Assembly (NCBI RefSeq): GCF_035222485.1
Contig: NC_085923.1
Coordinates: 434,001-498,000 of the forward strand
Direction of reading: 5' to 3'
Source of the DNA: Podospora pseudoanserina
Taxonomy: Eukaryota; Ascomycota; Sordariomycetes; Sordariales; Podosporaceae
Length of the DNA: 64,000 bases
In this document: positions 1 to 11,082 of the stretch, in pieces
How positions within the stretch are numbered: the stretch's first letter is position 1
How the letters are laid out: each line of letters begins with the position of its first letter
Translations under genes and position numbers: made by a program
The notes under the pieces: generated by a model
What the model was told of the DNA's origin: nothing
Database searches by the model: none
What the model saw: only the letters and a program-made list of their open reading frames with translations

Positions 1-756
1 TTTGGTGGTCAGGACAGGCTCGATTCTCCCGCCCCAGCAGTGGCTCAGCGCTACAAACGGAGCTTGAGACCCGTGCGAATGGACAACTCTGAGTGTTATG
101 AAGTCGTTATCTGGAGTCCCTACATCGACTACTCTTGTCGGAAGAGTTGGGACCTTGTTATCCTGGCAGCATCTGTGACATTGCTGACATTTTTGTAACC
201 ACGACCTCGCGATCTCAAAGTTCTCCTGTGAGCCAAGATCGCTGTCGAGCTTGGAAATTCCAATCCGTACATTCTTCAGAGTTATTGGCTGATCCGGGGG
301 TACCACCAACCTCAGTGGCATGACAGGTATCTCGTAGTGAAGCTGTATCACATCGTCATCGCCATAGTCGATATTCATGAAACCGCCAACCTGCACAGCA
401 AGAGTGTCCATAATGGTGATTGATGATGAATTATCACGATATGGATACGTGCTGGTGAGAGCGACCTTGACATCCGACTGCTCCAGGCTTTTCGCTTTCT
501 CGTACATCGACATGGTCTCATCCTGGCTGCTGAGCCCGAAGTATTGGTCTTCTTCGACGGGATTTTGTTTGAAGGCGTGGATGATTAGCTGACAAAGGTC
601 GCAGCCGTTTAGCGCTGACTGTTCAAGGTCGTTGAAACTCTTGTGATGCTTATAATATGCTGAAGACGGGAAGTCATGAAAGTCAACCTCCTGTTTCGTC
701 AGTTCAAACAGGTGTTGGATGGAGAGCTCTGTACAAAGTGGACATCGAGTTGACAT
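1..756 (-). CDS. HET-domain protein, 5' part (runs off left edge)
   Basis: The minus strand is open for 252 codons from an ATG at 754-756 to the window edge, so only the N-terminal part is present. The protein starts MSTRCPLC and has a second pair CDLC near residue 50, the Cys-pair N-terminus common in large HET proteins. At about residues 208-240 it reads TRVVDVG, then LRVVHSHGSQAPFVALSHCWGG, the canonical opening of the HET (heterokaryon incompatibility) domain. The catalytic-like core and C-terminus lie outside the window. HET proteins trigger or modulate cell death on fusion with genetically different hyphae; the specific partner cannot be read here. An in-frame upstream ATG at 814-816 would add 20 residues; I prefer 756 because the Cys-pair motif usually follows the start closely. 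Confidence 0.85.
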   Translation of the reverse strand, partial: MSTRCPLCTELSIQHLFELTKQEVDFHDFPSSAYYKHHKSFNDLEQSALNGCDLCQLIIHAFKQNPVEEDQYFGLSSQDETMSMYEKAKSLEQSDVKVALTSTYPYRDNSSSITIMDTLAVQVGGFMNIDYGDDDVIQLHYEIPVMPLRLVVPPDQPITLKNVRIGISKLDSDLGSQENFEIARSWLQKCQQCHRCCQDNKVPTLPTRVVDVGTPDNDFITLRVVHSHGSQAPFVALSHCWGGRIEPVLTTK

Positions 757-1423
757 GATGAGGATGACGTTGGAAGTGCAAGGTGAATTTCCATGTTGCC
801 CAGCAAAAGATTTCATCAAGTGCTGTTGGTTCGAGCCGGATGAGGGCCAACGGAGACTCACCAGGGCCCGCCCCTCACGTGATTATTACCTGTTGGTCTC
901 ACCAACTGGAAGTTTTTTTTAAAGCAGTGTTGAGGCCCTTCGTGACCAACATATCACTGGTGAACTAACATGATGATGGAAGAGCTGCTGCGTAATGAAA
1001 TGCTCCATCCCACCATGAGGTCGGTGAATTCACGGCTTGTTCCGGCCTAAGATCCCAAAGCCTCCCTCTGCATCCTGGTGCCCCAAATCAGAAAGAGCCA
1101 AGCGACTTCTGGGACAGGCCGTTGAGATGCTGGTAAGGGTCATCATTGGTCAGGTACTGGAAATAAGCGATCCAAGACCGCACCAAGCATCCACAAATTT
1201 GGTGGCGCCCGCGTTAGCCCACTTCGAGCTGAAAATCCCCAGACTGGTCGAGAACCATTTCGCCGTCGGTAGTCGCATGCGAGGTTTCGGGGCTGCCTCA
1301 CCGTCGTTTTGGCCACTTTTTTTGTGGTATTTCTGTCGTCCTCTCGCTCGGTTTTGGTGCGGAAGGTCGGTTTGTTTTGTTCACGATCCGTCGATTTTTG
1401 GCGTCATTTGGCGGCAAACAGAA
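757..1423. other. Divergent intergenic region
   Basis: About 670 bases separate the starts of the left-edge HET gene (minus) and the membrane protein gene (plus). The frame of the membrane protein gene stays open upstream to about 1037, but without a convincing ATG or coding character. No RNA gene or repeat is visible. Confidence 0.4.
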
Positions 1424-2905
1424 ATGGACATCATCGACAAAGTGAAGGGCTCCACTGACGAGCAGGAGCCCCACCCCGGGAACCCGTTTATTGCCGGCGA
1501 CCCATCCTCCGACTCGGACCGCGATGAAGACACTCAGGCCAGAGAAGACGCGGACAACGCCCACGATGTCGAGGAGGAAGAGGAGTCGATACTGCCCAAG
1601 TTGGGACTGCCGATTGCGCTCCTGGTCGGCGCCGCCATAATGGGAGGGGGGACCTATGCCGTCGTCGCATATGTTCAGAATCTGGTTGCGAACGCTGCGG
1701 TGGACAATGATGAGGCCAAATGGATCCGACTGGCGAGGACTGACGCATATGATGGTTGTTACTTGGGTTGCACCAGTTGTGATGACCTCAACTTTGCGTA
1801 CAACGCATGCCAGCTCACCACCCGTGTTGATGTCAAGGGCGTTATCTGCGATGCGAACAAGATGTGGAATTGGGCTGTCGAGGACCGGTACCCAAAGGAG
1901 TGTCTGAAGGCTGTCAGCAAGGTCATCATGGGTGATGCGCTCGAGGACCTGAAGAATCACTATCGCAAGCGGTACGCCATCATCACCGTTGCCATTGTAG
2001 GCGGGTTAGCTGTCGGCTTTCTGGTCTACTTTCTCTGGCGCAAGTTCGCCAAGCCAAAAGAGACTCCCAAACCCTGGTCGACGTATGACCAAACCTCAGC
2101 TCCGTTTTCCATCAAGCGGCCAGCAACATGGAAGCTGCCCAAGAAAGAGAAACCCGACAAGACAAAGACGGAGCACACCGACAAGATCACGACCACCACC
2201 ACCCCAACTACATGTGAGCCAACAAACCTGGCCCCCCACGGAGCAGTCGCAGCAGTCCCCATCGTCTCCCACTCCCGCTCCTCCTCTCGTTCATCCTGCT
2301 CCTCAAGAGCCTCATCCACCCACAGCGCCCAACGCATCCCTACCCCTCCCACCTTCGACCTCCCCCGCCGCAGTCCCTCCCGGGCCTCCTCCCGCTCCTC
2401 ATCCTCCGGACCCCGCCTCTCAACCCTCATCGGCGCAGCCCTCACCATCACCACCTCAGGCGCCTCCGCCTCCATCTGCATCCGCGACCAACCCTGGACC
2501 CAACACTTCATCACCTCCTCCCCCTCCCCCACTCAAAAAACCATCACCGGCACCATCCACGGCTGGTTCTCCGAGTGCTACCAAATCCAAAAATGCAAGC
2601 AAAAGTGCCGGTGGTCCTGCTCAGGCAGCTCATGCGGAAATAAATGCAGCAAGGAGTGCCACATAGAGGACAGGACGAAAAAGGAGCCAAAGGTGTTTGT
2701 CGATGCTGTCATGCCGATGGTGGCAAAGTGCGGGTTTAAGATGGTGGATACGCTGAGCGGGAGTGAGACGCCGACGGTGAGGGTGGCGAATGGTGGGATT
2801 GAGAGGGGGTTGTATGTGAGGATTAGTGTTAGTGGGTATAATGTCACGGATGCGAGGAGGACGGATAGGAGCGTGGAGTGTTTGCATGCTTTGGGGGGTG
2901 TTTAG
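1424..2905 (+). CDS. Cysteine-rich membrane protein, unidentified
   Basis: Single-exon frame of 493 codons from the ATG at 1424. Residues 1-65 are acidic and probably disordered. A hydrophobic segment at about 67-92 (LGLPIALLVGAAIMGGG) is followed by a small loop with Cys motifs (GCYLGC, SCDD, NACQ, VICD, KECL). A second membrane segment lies near 187-208 (YAIITVAIVGGLAVGFLVYF). After a basic stretch comes a long Thr/Ser/Arg-rich low-complexity tract. The C-terminal 120 residues contain a dense Cys cluster (CKQKCRWSC, CGNKCSKEC) and probable glycosylation sites. The architecture suggests two anchors with a short Cys-bonded lumenal or extracellular loop. I do not recognise the family; it is likely lineage-specific. 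The real start could lie upstream, but 1424 is the first good ATG before the acidic N-terminus. Confidence 0.6.
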   Translation: MDIIDKVKGSTDEQEPHPGNPFIAGDPSSDSDRDEDTQAREDADNAHDVEEEEESILPKLGLPIALLVGAAIMGGGTYAVVAYVQNLVANAAVDNDEAKWIRLARTDAYDGCYLGCTSCDDLNFAYNACQLTTRVDVKGVICDANKMWNWAVEDRYPKECLKAVSKVIMGDALEDLKNHYRKRYAIITVAIVGGLAVGFLVYFLWRKFAKPKETPKPWSTYDQTSAPFSIKRPATWKLPKKEKPDKTKTEHTDKITTTTTPTTCEPTNLAPHGAVAAVPIVSHSRSSSRSSCSSRASSTHSAQRIPTPPTFDLPRRSPSRASSRSSSSGPRLSTLIGAALTITTSGASASICIRDQPWTQHFITSSPSPTQKTITGTIHGWFSECYQIQKCKQKCRWSCSGSSCGNKCSKECHIEDRTKKEPKVFVDAVMPMVAKCGFKMVDTLSGSETPTVRVANGGIERGLYVRISVSGYNVTDARRTDRSVECLHALGGV

Positions 2906-3153
2906 GGAGTGTGATGGTTTGGTTTGGGTTGTTTACTTGGAGTCAGGGGGTGTTCAACGGGGTTTTGACGGCATATAATGGGCGGAGAAATACGCGTGCT
3001 ATAATGATACCAGAATGTTTTAACTCTTTTTTTTGTCTTGATCAAGCCTCGACTGCAAGGAAACGAGAGAAACGCCGGACATGATGGGAGACTGAAACAA
3101 AAAAGGAACAGAAACGAAATGCTTGCTGTTGGCAAAAATGTAAAAGATACGTG

Positions 3154-3241
3154 TCCCCTCGACCGGAATCGAGCCGGTGACCTTTCGGTATCAATAAATT
3201 CCTTTACAGCCGAACGTGATAGCCAACTACACCACAAGGGG
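3154..3241 (-). tRNA. tRNA-Tyr (GTA) with a 14-nt intron
   Basis: On the minus strand a full cloverleaf can be drawn. The acceptor CCCCTTG pairs with CGAGGGG, the D arm is GTGTAGTTGGCTATCAC, the anticodon stem TTCGG pairs with CCGAA, and the T arm is CCGG-CTCGATT-CCGG. The loop reads C-T-GTA-A, then 14 extra bases (3190-3203) at the canonical position after base 37. The C1:G72 pair is the eukaryotic tyrosine identity element, which supports Tyr. Fungal tRNA-Tyr genes usually carry an intron. Confidence 0.85.
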
Positions 3242-4396
3242 ATTTGAATTTGTTGTAGGGAAAGGGCGGGTTCTGCACTTGTGTGCCAGTGGAGATATGC
3301 GGGAATTATGCGTCATTCGCCGGTGGCTTTCGGGCCGAAAACCGCGAGGGGTGAGCTGGTCTGTGCTTTGCGCCACCACAATTCTTTGTCTTTTAACATC
3401 TTCAAAGATGACCACATTTGGGTAAAAAGGAGTGAAAGGGAATGGCTAGGAGTTGGAGAGATCTGATGTCTGGATGACGTGGTTCCGATAACTCGGTTCC
3501 TGCAGAAGCGTCTCTTGGCAACTGAAGAATCTTCACACAAACCGCCTTCCAATGTTTTGTGGGCAGACACAGCTCTGGCGAAAACAATGATCGGACGAAC
3601 CCCACCAACCACTGCCAACCTCAACGTTTCATCGACATTTTCCGCAGGCTGATCTTCTATAAACAACATCTCGTCCAATGAACTGTCCCAAGTGAGGCGT
3701 TCTTGGGCGGGTTGCTGACGACAACCCCGCCCAATATATTCCCCGAATCCCACAGTCCGTCCCAGATTTTCACCACCACGTTGCCTTGGCCGCTCCCGAA
3801 GGCCGAGACAACTTACATCCGGTATCGATAGCAATGGCAACTTTGAAACGCAGTGGCTTACTGCACGCTGCACCTACCCGGCACTTCCTCCACAAAAATC
3901 AGGTACAGCATTGAGCTTGTCAGGCACCTTTCCGCTGGCAGAACCGGGTGGTTCGGGAGATGGGCTGGGATCATCCTCTTTGCCCGGGTTACACTGCCCT
4001 CGACCTCTTCTGCATGTAGGCACCCAACCACCAATGGCGGCTGTCAATGCACGGCTTTTGCTTGCTGATTTGGCGGCGGCAGATGGTCCATGACGATGGC
4101 GAGCTGCATATCAGTGGGTGTCCTTTGTGGGTTCCCAACCTGCACAAGTGGAAGCTGACGGATCCGGTGTTGTTGCCATTCGCCCCAGCAGGACCTGTCG
4201 ATCCATTGTGTATCCTGGCCTAAACCCCTGATGCTGTAGATCAAAAAGTATGCATGCTTATTCATGACCAATGTGTAAAAGGTGGTCAAGCTGCACCTTT
4301 GATAGTTCCCGAGCTCCCACATCACCACCACCGCCTTCTTTCTCCAGTCCCTCTCTTTTCCCTCGCTATCGTCTCTCCTTCTATTCTCAACACATA
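3242..4396. other. Intergenic, no supported gene
   Basis: About 1.15 kb between tRNA-Tyr and the S28 peptidase gene. Open frames on both strands (for example minus 3313-3873) have no recognisable domain and poor codon bias. The last ~100 bases are CT-rich, as expected for a fungal promoter or 5' UTR. Confidence 0.4.
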
Positions 4397-6183
4397 ATGA
4401 AACCCCCAACTATCACCACTACCCTCCTCTCCCTCCTCCCCTTCACCCTCTCCCACCCTCCACCCCCCACCCCTCATCCCTCCCAAAGTCGACCTAGGCC
4501 CCTACAACCCCTCCCACCCGCCGCTCCTCCCCCACCACGGCTCAGGCCTCTTCCCCAGCTCCTCTCCCACCCCTCCCCCCCCCTCGGCACATTCGGCCAA
4601 CGATACTGGTACTCAACAGAATGGTACTCCGGCCCAGGCGCCCCAATCATCCTCTTCAACCCCGGCGAACAAGACGCCTCCAACTTTGACGAAGCCTACC
4701 TCTCCAACCAGCGGTTGCCAGGCCGCATAGCACAAGCCGTCGGGGGTGCCGTCGTGGTGGTGGAACATCGCTATTACGGGGAGTCATCCCCCTTTGAAGA
4801 GCTAACAGAGGAGAACTTGCGGCATTTGACGCTGGAGAATGCGCTGAGGGATATGCAGTATTTTGCGAGGGAGTGGGATGTCCTGAAAGAGGCCGGGAAT
4901 GGGACGGGGAAAGGGGGGCCGGCGTGGATTTATACTGGGGGGAGTTATGCGGGGAGTTTGGCGACTTGGCTGAGTAGATTGGAGGAGAAAGAAGGGGAGG
5001 AGGGGAAGGAGAGGGCGTTTTTTGCTTATTATGGGAGTAGTGCTGTTGTGGAGGCTATTGGGGATTTTTGGCAGTATTTTGTTCCGGTTTTGGAGGCTAT
5101 GCCGAAGAATTGTACGAGGGATGTGGAGAGGGTGGTGGTGTTTGCGGATGGGGTTTTGGGGGGTGGGACGGAGGGGGAGAAGGAGGGACTGAAGGAAAAG
5201 TTTGGGTTGGGGGGGTTGGAGGATGAGGATTTTGCTGCGTGAGTTTCTTGTTGCTATCTGGGTTGGATGGATGGATGGTGTGCTAACAGAAGACAGGGAG
5301 TTGACTTGGGGTTTGGCGTCGTTGCAGACGACGCAGTTTTACTCGGAGAAAAATATAGGGTACTCGCCGTTTTATCGGTTTTGCGATTATGTCGAGGGGA
5401 TGTATCCAGTGGACCCCAATGCAACCGTTCCTGGAGAGGACGGGGTTGGGCTTGAGAAGGCGTTGGAGGGGTATGCGAGGTACATCAAGGAGGATGTCGT
5501 TCCTGGTTGTGTGTCTCCCATTTCTTCTAGACGTCGCATTGAAGCTAACAATATCTCTAGTCTGTGCCAAGTCCGGCTACCCTGAATGGCAAGATGAAAA
5601 CAGCACCCTCTGCCTCCAAAACATGAACGCTTCCTCTCTGGCCTTCACCGACTTGTCAGTAAAGAACTGGGGAAACAGACAATGGTGGTGGCTTCTCTGC
5701 AACGAACCCTTTGAGTGGTGGCAAAGCGCACCGCCACTGTCATCGTCCTACCCAAGAGTCATCTCCGAGTACGTGACAGCAGAGTACTGGGCTTCCCTGT
5801 GCCCGCGATTCTTTCCAAACACGACCTATACCTTGGCGGAAGGCAAGACAGCGGGCGATGTCAACGTCAGAACAGGTGGCTGGGACTTGACGTCGAACGT
5901 GACGAGAACGATGAATACAAATGGGCAGTATGATCCATGGAGGGATGCGACGCTGAGCAGCACGTTCCGACCTGGTGGTCTAGTGACCGAAATGGAAAAG
6001 GATGGGCTGCAGGTGAGGTTGGTGAAAGGGGGGACTCACTGCAGCGACTTGGTTGGGCTGAACTGGGAAGCGAACGCCGAGCTGGATGGGTTAGTGGATG
6101 GGGTTGTTGACCAGCTGGCATGGTGGATAGGGCAATATCACAGTGATGCCTACGACAGAATCAGAAACACGACGCGGAAATAA
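4397..6183 (+). CDS. Secreted serine peptidase, family S28 (prolyl carboxypeptidase-like)
   Basis: Three exons: 4397-5238, 5297-5508 and 5561-6183, giving about 558 residues. A signal peptide is likely (MKPPTITTTLLSLLPFTLS). The mature domain opens with LGTFGQRYWYSTEW, typical of S28. The nucleophile Ser is in GGSYAG (about residue 183), preceded by VVVEHRYYGES. The last exon carries the Asp in NGQYDPWRD and the His in KGGTHCSD, so the triad is complete. The family cleaves after proline in acidic conditions. Intron 1 ends in two tandem in-phase acceptors (5290 and 5296). Oddity: at about 4485-4590 the frame that connects is proline-rich noise. A neighbouring frame reads PKVDLGPYNPS with strongly C-ending codons, so two compensating one-base shifts in C runs are likely (mutation or base-calling error). 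Confidence 0.85.
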
Positions 6184-6303
6184 GAAGGTGGTACTCAACA
6201 GTGATGAAGTTATGAAGTTGATGACGAGCGTTTGTTCAAAGACATGGAAGTTTGCAAAGCCATATTTTTCAAAAAGATCACAAAAATGAATCAGATCATA
6301 GGA

Positions 6304-6383
6304 CTCTCCCACCGGGAATTCAACCCGGGTCTCGAGCGTTGTTGGGTGACAAGCTCACATACTGACCACTATACTATGGAAGA
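6304..6383 (-). tRNA. tRNA-Asp (GTC) with a short intron and altered T-loop
   Basis: Minus strand. The acceptor TCTTCCA pairs with TGGGAGA, the D arm is GTATAGTGGTCAGTAT, and the anticodon stem TGAGC pairs with GCTCG around TTGTCA-(8-nt insert)-C. The T stem CCGGG pairs with CCCGG. The anticodon is GTC. Two oddities: the insert after position 37 is only 8 nt, and the T-loop reads TTGAATT, with G where the near-invariant C56 (and box B C) should be. It may be functional, poorly transcribed or a young tRNA pseudogene. Confidence 0.75.
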
Positions 6384-6529
6384 CTGAGCAGATGTTGGCA
6401 CCTGCTATAGGCTGTTGCTGCAGTCTTGCACGCAACAAGCTATGATAATGTTTGTGTCGACTTCGCTGTGTTTCGTTTAGTAAACCCCCTGGTCCTAGAC
6501 TGTAAGCTATCGTTCCGAGTCACGACGCT

Positions 6530-8599
6530 CTAGAACCTCCACCATTTCAGCGTACGATCCTCGAGACTGTCGACCAGAGGCCCAATAGGACAAGACTCGA
6601 GAAAGCTCTTATACTTGTGCGCCGTGTTGATCCACTCGTGTCTATTGATTTTATCCCTGGCGTCAAAGACGCGGTACCTCTTTCCTGGTTGGCGGCAGAC
6701 GAATAGATTGTGCATTGCCCAACCGTTTCGACCGTGAGCGAAATCCCCGAATGCCACAACTTCCAGAGAAGAGATGCCCCGTGGTCCGAATATCCAATCT
6801 AGATGCCTAGCGAAAGAAGGCAAGACCATTTTTTCAAGTTCGTCAGGGGGCACGACAGCCAAGTATTTGTCAAACCTAAACGTGGAACGAATCCTAGAAC
6901 TGGAACCGATACCTGATGTCTTTTGGGGATATTCAAGTGCCCGTGATCCTCTGGCTTTGAGGTGGGACCCAGTTTGCCTAAAATGCAAGATTTTGAGAGT
7001 GGACTTCAAGGCGAAAGGCCCCAGTATCTCTTTCTGGATAGATGATGAAAAAATGTTAGATCAGAGGTGATCAACGACAGGAATTACTAGCAGGCTACTC
7101 ACTAATGACTCAAAATGCTCGTTTGTATCATACGGAAAGCCGAGACACTCAAGATCAAGCAGTGACATGGGATGGAAAGTAGGAGAGATCTTCCACCTGT
7201 CTCTCTCTGACTCTGGGATGTCAAAATGACAGCCATCATGAACAGGGTCGGCCCTTCTTGAGCGATAACCTGGCCCTGGGCGATCTCCGCGTTGGTGCAC
7301 GACCAGTTTTTTCAAGGTGGCATGATGGTGGGCAATAGCATCCCATAAAGGAATCATTGTTGATGGATCAGGCCTAGTTGGGGATGGAAGACTGCACGGT
7401 ATGACGGCCTTGGTGAACCCGAGAAACAGCTCTTTCAATCCTCGGAAAGATGACAGAAACAGGATGATTTCTTCTTCTTGGTTTTCTTCATCGTCCTCGT
7501 GTGATTGAATCTCGAACTGCTCAAGACACAATGGAGTTGTTGTGGCCACGGATCGTTCTAGAAGTCGTTCCCACAAGTGGCAATTGCGTATCGTAAGAGT
7601 CTTTACCGTCGTGATATCAATGGCCTCTTTCATCTGTCCGCCAAGGGAGACATTGTTTAGTGATAGGACCGTTAACACTGGGAACAGAGGCCGTGTCTCT
7701 GGAAGGACCCGACTGAAAGGTGTCAAAGTGGTATCAAGCCAATCCCACGGCGTGTCAAGGTTGCCATGATCAGGGTCGACATCCATGTCATCCTCCGTGA
7801 CACAGGGGTATGCCAATGTGACGTCCAGCTCGGTGAGATGCTCTCGGTTCCTCTTCAAACACTCTCCCAATGAGCCAAGCAAGACATTGGGGGGCTGATG
7901 CCAGCTGATGTGGGTCAGATGACGAAAAGCTATTGGGATTTCTTTGTGTGAATCCAAGCACCCCCCATCTGTGATGAGCCGGAGATACCTCAGTTGGGGT
8001 TGCCTAGCATGTAGGGTATCCAGAACACTGCTGGAGATACATGTAGCAAGGTCCCAACTGAAGCCATCTAATTGACCGGTAGGGATGCGCTCAAGGACAG
8101 AGTCCGCCATTTGACAAAGACGAGAAAGATCATCAACTGGCAGTTGGTCTCTTTCGACAAGAGCTCCGTCAACCACCCCCTTTTCTTGTCCAATCGAATC
8201 TGCTCCGTCATGAGGTTGGACGTGCAAGCAAGGCACATTGGGTATCTTTTCGGGTTCCACTTCATTTGCTTTCTCTCCAACTTCTTCTTCAGGTTTTGTG
8301 TCCACATGCAAAGCTTGCCACGCTGACCATCGCAAATCCCGACTAAAGGTGAGGTGTTTGGCGTTGCGCAACGCGGGAGTGGCACTTTGGAGAGCCGATG
8401 CGCACTGAGCAACGCGGTCGATGTCCAAGATGCATCGCTTACGCTTAACACGAGGTATATCGATGCGGATCGATTTCCAGAGTTTCGGTGCACATACTGA
8501 GTGGAACAGCTTAGACACACTGGACAACGATTTGACGTCTTCCAATAAGAGGCATCTAATTATGTCATGCAGAAGTTCCACGGGGAGGTGGCCGAGCAT
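6530..8599 (-). CDS. F-box protein
   Basis: Two exons: 8599-7103 and 7033-6530, about 666 residues. The intron (7034-7102) has donor GTGAGT, branch TCTAAC and acceptor CAG, and splicing keeps the frame. Starting at the ATG of MLGHLPVELLHDIIRCLL, the first ~45 residues form a classical F-box (LPVELL...DVKSLSSVSKLFHSVCAPKLWKSI). The remainder has scattered leucine-rich stretches (ELDVTLAY, LTVLSLNNVSL, VKTLTIRNCHLWERLL, GLKELFLG) but no regular LRR array. F-box proteins recruit substrates to SCF ubiquitin ligases; here the substrate side is unknown. The frame is open about 140 codons further upstream, but the F-box normally sits at the N-terminus, so I start at 8599. Confidence 0.8.
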
Positions 8600-9119
8600 G
8601 ATGATTTCAGATGCGATGGCGGCGATATGAGGAGAAGTGAGAAGTACCTCAGGTAGGGAAGCAAACCATGAGCGGGGAGAAATGGCTCTTATAGGCTTGT
8701 CGACGTTGTTGGTCCCACTGATTATGATATCGAATCCCCTTAACCAATCAAGTTTGAAGTGGCCGACCTCAAGGCAACTCGTGCCTCGATCACCAACACG
8801 CCCCACATATCGCGAGACTTGAAGTTGGAACTGGGAATTGACCTTCAGAAGATCTTCGGCGTGTCTTTTGTCCATCTTACAAACGGACATAAGCAGTGCA
8901 ATGGATACTCTTAAAAGTATAAGCCAATGATGATGCTCGATGTTTGTCTCATGCATGTACCCGTAGAAACGTGAGTCACTGAAGTCCGTTTGCACAGCCT
9001 GGCAAGTATTCATTATCATTTACCCCGTACAAGCTGTAGAGTCAAGAAAGTTTCCACACTGCATCGGCCTACTATTAATCCCCCAAATTTCTCGAGACCT
9101 ACCACAGCACAAACACAGT
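8600..9119. promoter_or_regulatory. Shared upstream region of the divergent F-box and methyltransferase genes
   Basis: Head-to-head arrangement with about 520 bases between starts. Part of it is open in the F-box frame but has no domain content. No clear TATA box was seen. Confidence 0.35.
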
Positions 9120-10032
9120 ATGTCCAAACTCTCTGAGCCAACCCCAGTTCAAGCCTGGGACAGCATTGCATCTTTTTGGGATGAAGCCATCACCCCTGGA
9201 GGCAACAAATACTTCCACCGTCTCCAGGCTCCCTGCCTCCACCGCTTTCTTGCTAAGCATCTTCACCGTGATGCGAGATGCTTAGACTTAGCGACTGGCA
9301 ATGGAGTGGTTGCCCGCTGGATGCTTGATCGAGGAGCGGGCTGGGTCCTGGCAACAGATGCCAGCGGCGAAATGCTGGAAATCACTAAGCGCAACTTTGC
9401 CTCCGGAGGGTGTGATCCCAAGAGGTTTACATGCCACAGAACCGACGTTACTTCAGAGCAGGACATGAGAGCCCTCGAAGAATTTCATTGGCACGGAAGA
9501 CTCTTTGATGTCATTGTCATAAACATGGCTCTCATGGATATCGAAAGACTGGATGTTCTTGCAGCTGCCCTGCCCCGACTTCTTAATCCTGGTGGAGTGT
9601 ATGTAATGCATTCGTGCTGGACCTTCCGTTCTTCTTGAACTAATGCCTCTCCATAGATTCGTCGCCACTGTTCTTCATCCCGTCTTTTTCACCTCCAACG
9701 CAACCAAGTCGATCTCCATCTCATTCGACCCCGCCACCGGTGAGCAAGTGACGACGCGGTCAAAAGTCATCACAGAGTATCTCGATGTTGCACCGGCAAA
9801 AGGAATTGCTTGCCCGAATCAGCCAGTCAAACAGACGTACTACCATCGCCCCATTCATGAGCTTCTGTCTATCTTTCTCAAGGATGGGAAGCTTGTCATG
9901 GATGCAATCGAAGAGCCAGCTTTTACCGAGGATGATCTTGATGAGAGGAGAGTAGAGTCGAGCACAAACTTTACGCAGCTTCCAGCTCTACTGGCTTTTA
10001 GACTGAAGCATCGAGTTGACAAGTTTGAGTAG
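9120..10032 (+). CDS. Class I SAM-dependent methyltransferase
   Basis: Two exons: 9120-9598 and 9657-10032, 284 residues. The intron (9599-9656) has GTATGT, a CTAAT branch and ATAG; joining gives LLNPGGVFVATVLHPVFF, which matches the family. Motif I is CLDLATGNGVVARWML (about residues 54-69), followed by the acidic motif II region LATDASGEML. A motif III-like CHRTDVTSEQD, FDVIVINMALMDIE and LPRLLNPGGVFV give the complete Rossmann methyltransferase pattern. The C-terminal part (YYHRPIHELLSIFLKDGKLVMDAIEEPAF) is typical of fungal UbiE-like small-molecule methyltransferases. The substrate is unknown, and no biosynthetic cluster genes adjoin it. Confidence 0.85.
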
Positions 10033-10657
10033 GGGGACTGATCTAGCGGTGATTAGCCGGACGCAAAGCAAAATATACGGGGACGATAACACATTGTTGG
10101 AGGGTCAATTGTGAACATGGTTATTTCAAGTGACCCTCAAAAAACAATTTCATACACTCTCTAGGCTTTCAGGGGTTGCAGAACCATTAACCTGGGATGT
10201 AATGGAAGTTGGATGTCTCGTAGACGAACTTACGCTGATATAACCCTAACCCGGTGGATAGCCCCCATACCCTGAGACGACTGACCCAACAAGAATTTTC
10301 CGCAGACCAAACGACACACTCATTCTGAACAGGTAATATGTCTTTGTGGAGGAAACAATTCATAGCAGATTGGTTTTGACCTGACCCAAACACTTCAAGT
10401 TCCCTTTCCACCAGAAACTGCATCCCAGAGTCTGCAAAAGCTTTTGTGGCTCTCCCAAGTTCACATGCCAAGCCACCCACCCACAGACACTTGTCCTTGC
10501 AGCCAAGCCCCACTTTGACTCGTCACTGGTGATCCTCTTCTGGATGGTGGTGGTGAAGCCTGACTCGCGCCAGCCCAACCAACGCCCAACGTCCCCACAA
10601 AGCTGCGCCTCTTTGACACATCAAAGCAAATTCCTCACTTAGTCTTCATCAAAGCAG
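10033..10657. other. Intergenic, nothing recognised
   Basis: About 620 bases between the methyltransferase and tRNA-Glu. A minus-strand frame of about 100 codons has no recognisable features. Confidence 0.35.
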
Positions 10658-10729
10658 TCCGGTATAGTGTAACGGTTAACATATCGCGTTTTCACCGCGA
10701 AGCTCGGGGTTCGATTCCCCGTACCGGAG
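10658..10729 (+). tRNA. tRNA-Glu (TTC)
   Basis: Intronless cloverleaf. The acceptor TCCGGTA pairs with TACCGGA and the D arm is GTGTAACGGTTAACAT. The anticodon arm is CGCGTTTTCACCGCG with anticodon TTC. The T arm CGGGG-TTCGATT-CCCCG has a perfect box B, and the discriminator is G. Confidence 0.95.
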
Positions 10730-11082
10730 TCGATTACGTTCCAACCATCTGATGATGGTGCCAGCATTTTTGCTCGATCCAGGGTATTGCTCCGAGTCTG
10801 GAGAGGTGTTTTGTTGGCTGTCAGGGCAACGGGCTGATTTTTGACATTGTCTGGCCATTTTTCTTTAGTGTGGAGACTTGGGCAGAACAGACGAGACTGT
10901 CTGGATCTGGCTCCGAGACAGAATTTCAGAATATTCAGAGCAGGTACTTACTTTATGCTATGACTTCCCTTGGATATTTCTGCAGCGCTCTACAAGAGCA
11001 GCCTTTTGAACACATACTTCAGAGACTCTGCCAGGGATAGAATACCTATCTAGGATATCCTTGGGCGAGGTTCAAGAAGCGT

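Noticed and set aside
2026-2666. Long overlapping frames on both strands (Pro-rich on plus, Glu/Val-rich on minus) within the cysteine-rich membrane protein gene
   Set aside because: They mirror the Ser/Thr/Pro low-complexity coding sequence and have no start context or domain.
3313-3873. Minus-strand frame of about 186 codons between tRNA-Tyr and the S28 gene
   Set aside because: No domain, no codon bias, and no splice signals linking it to anything else.
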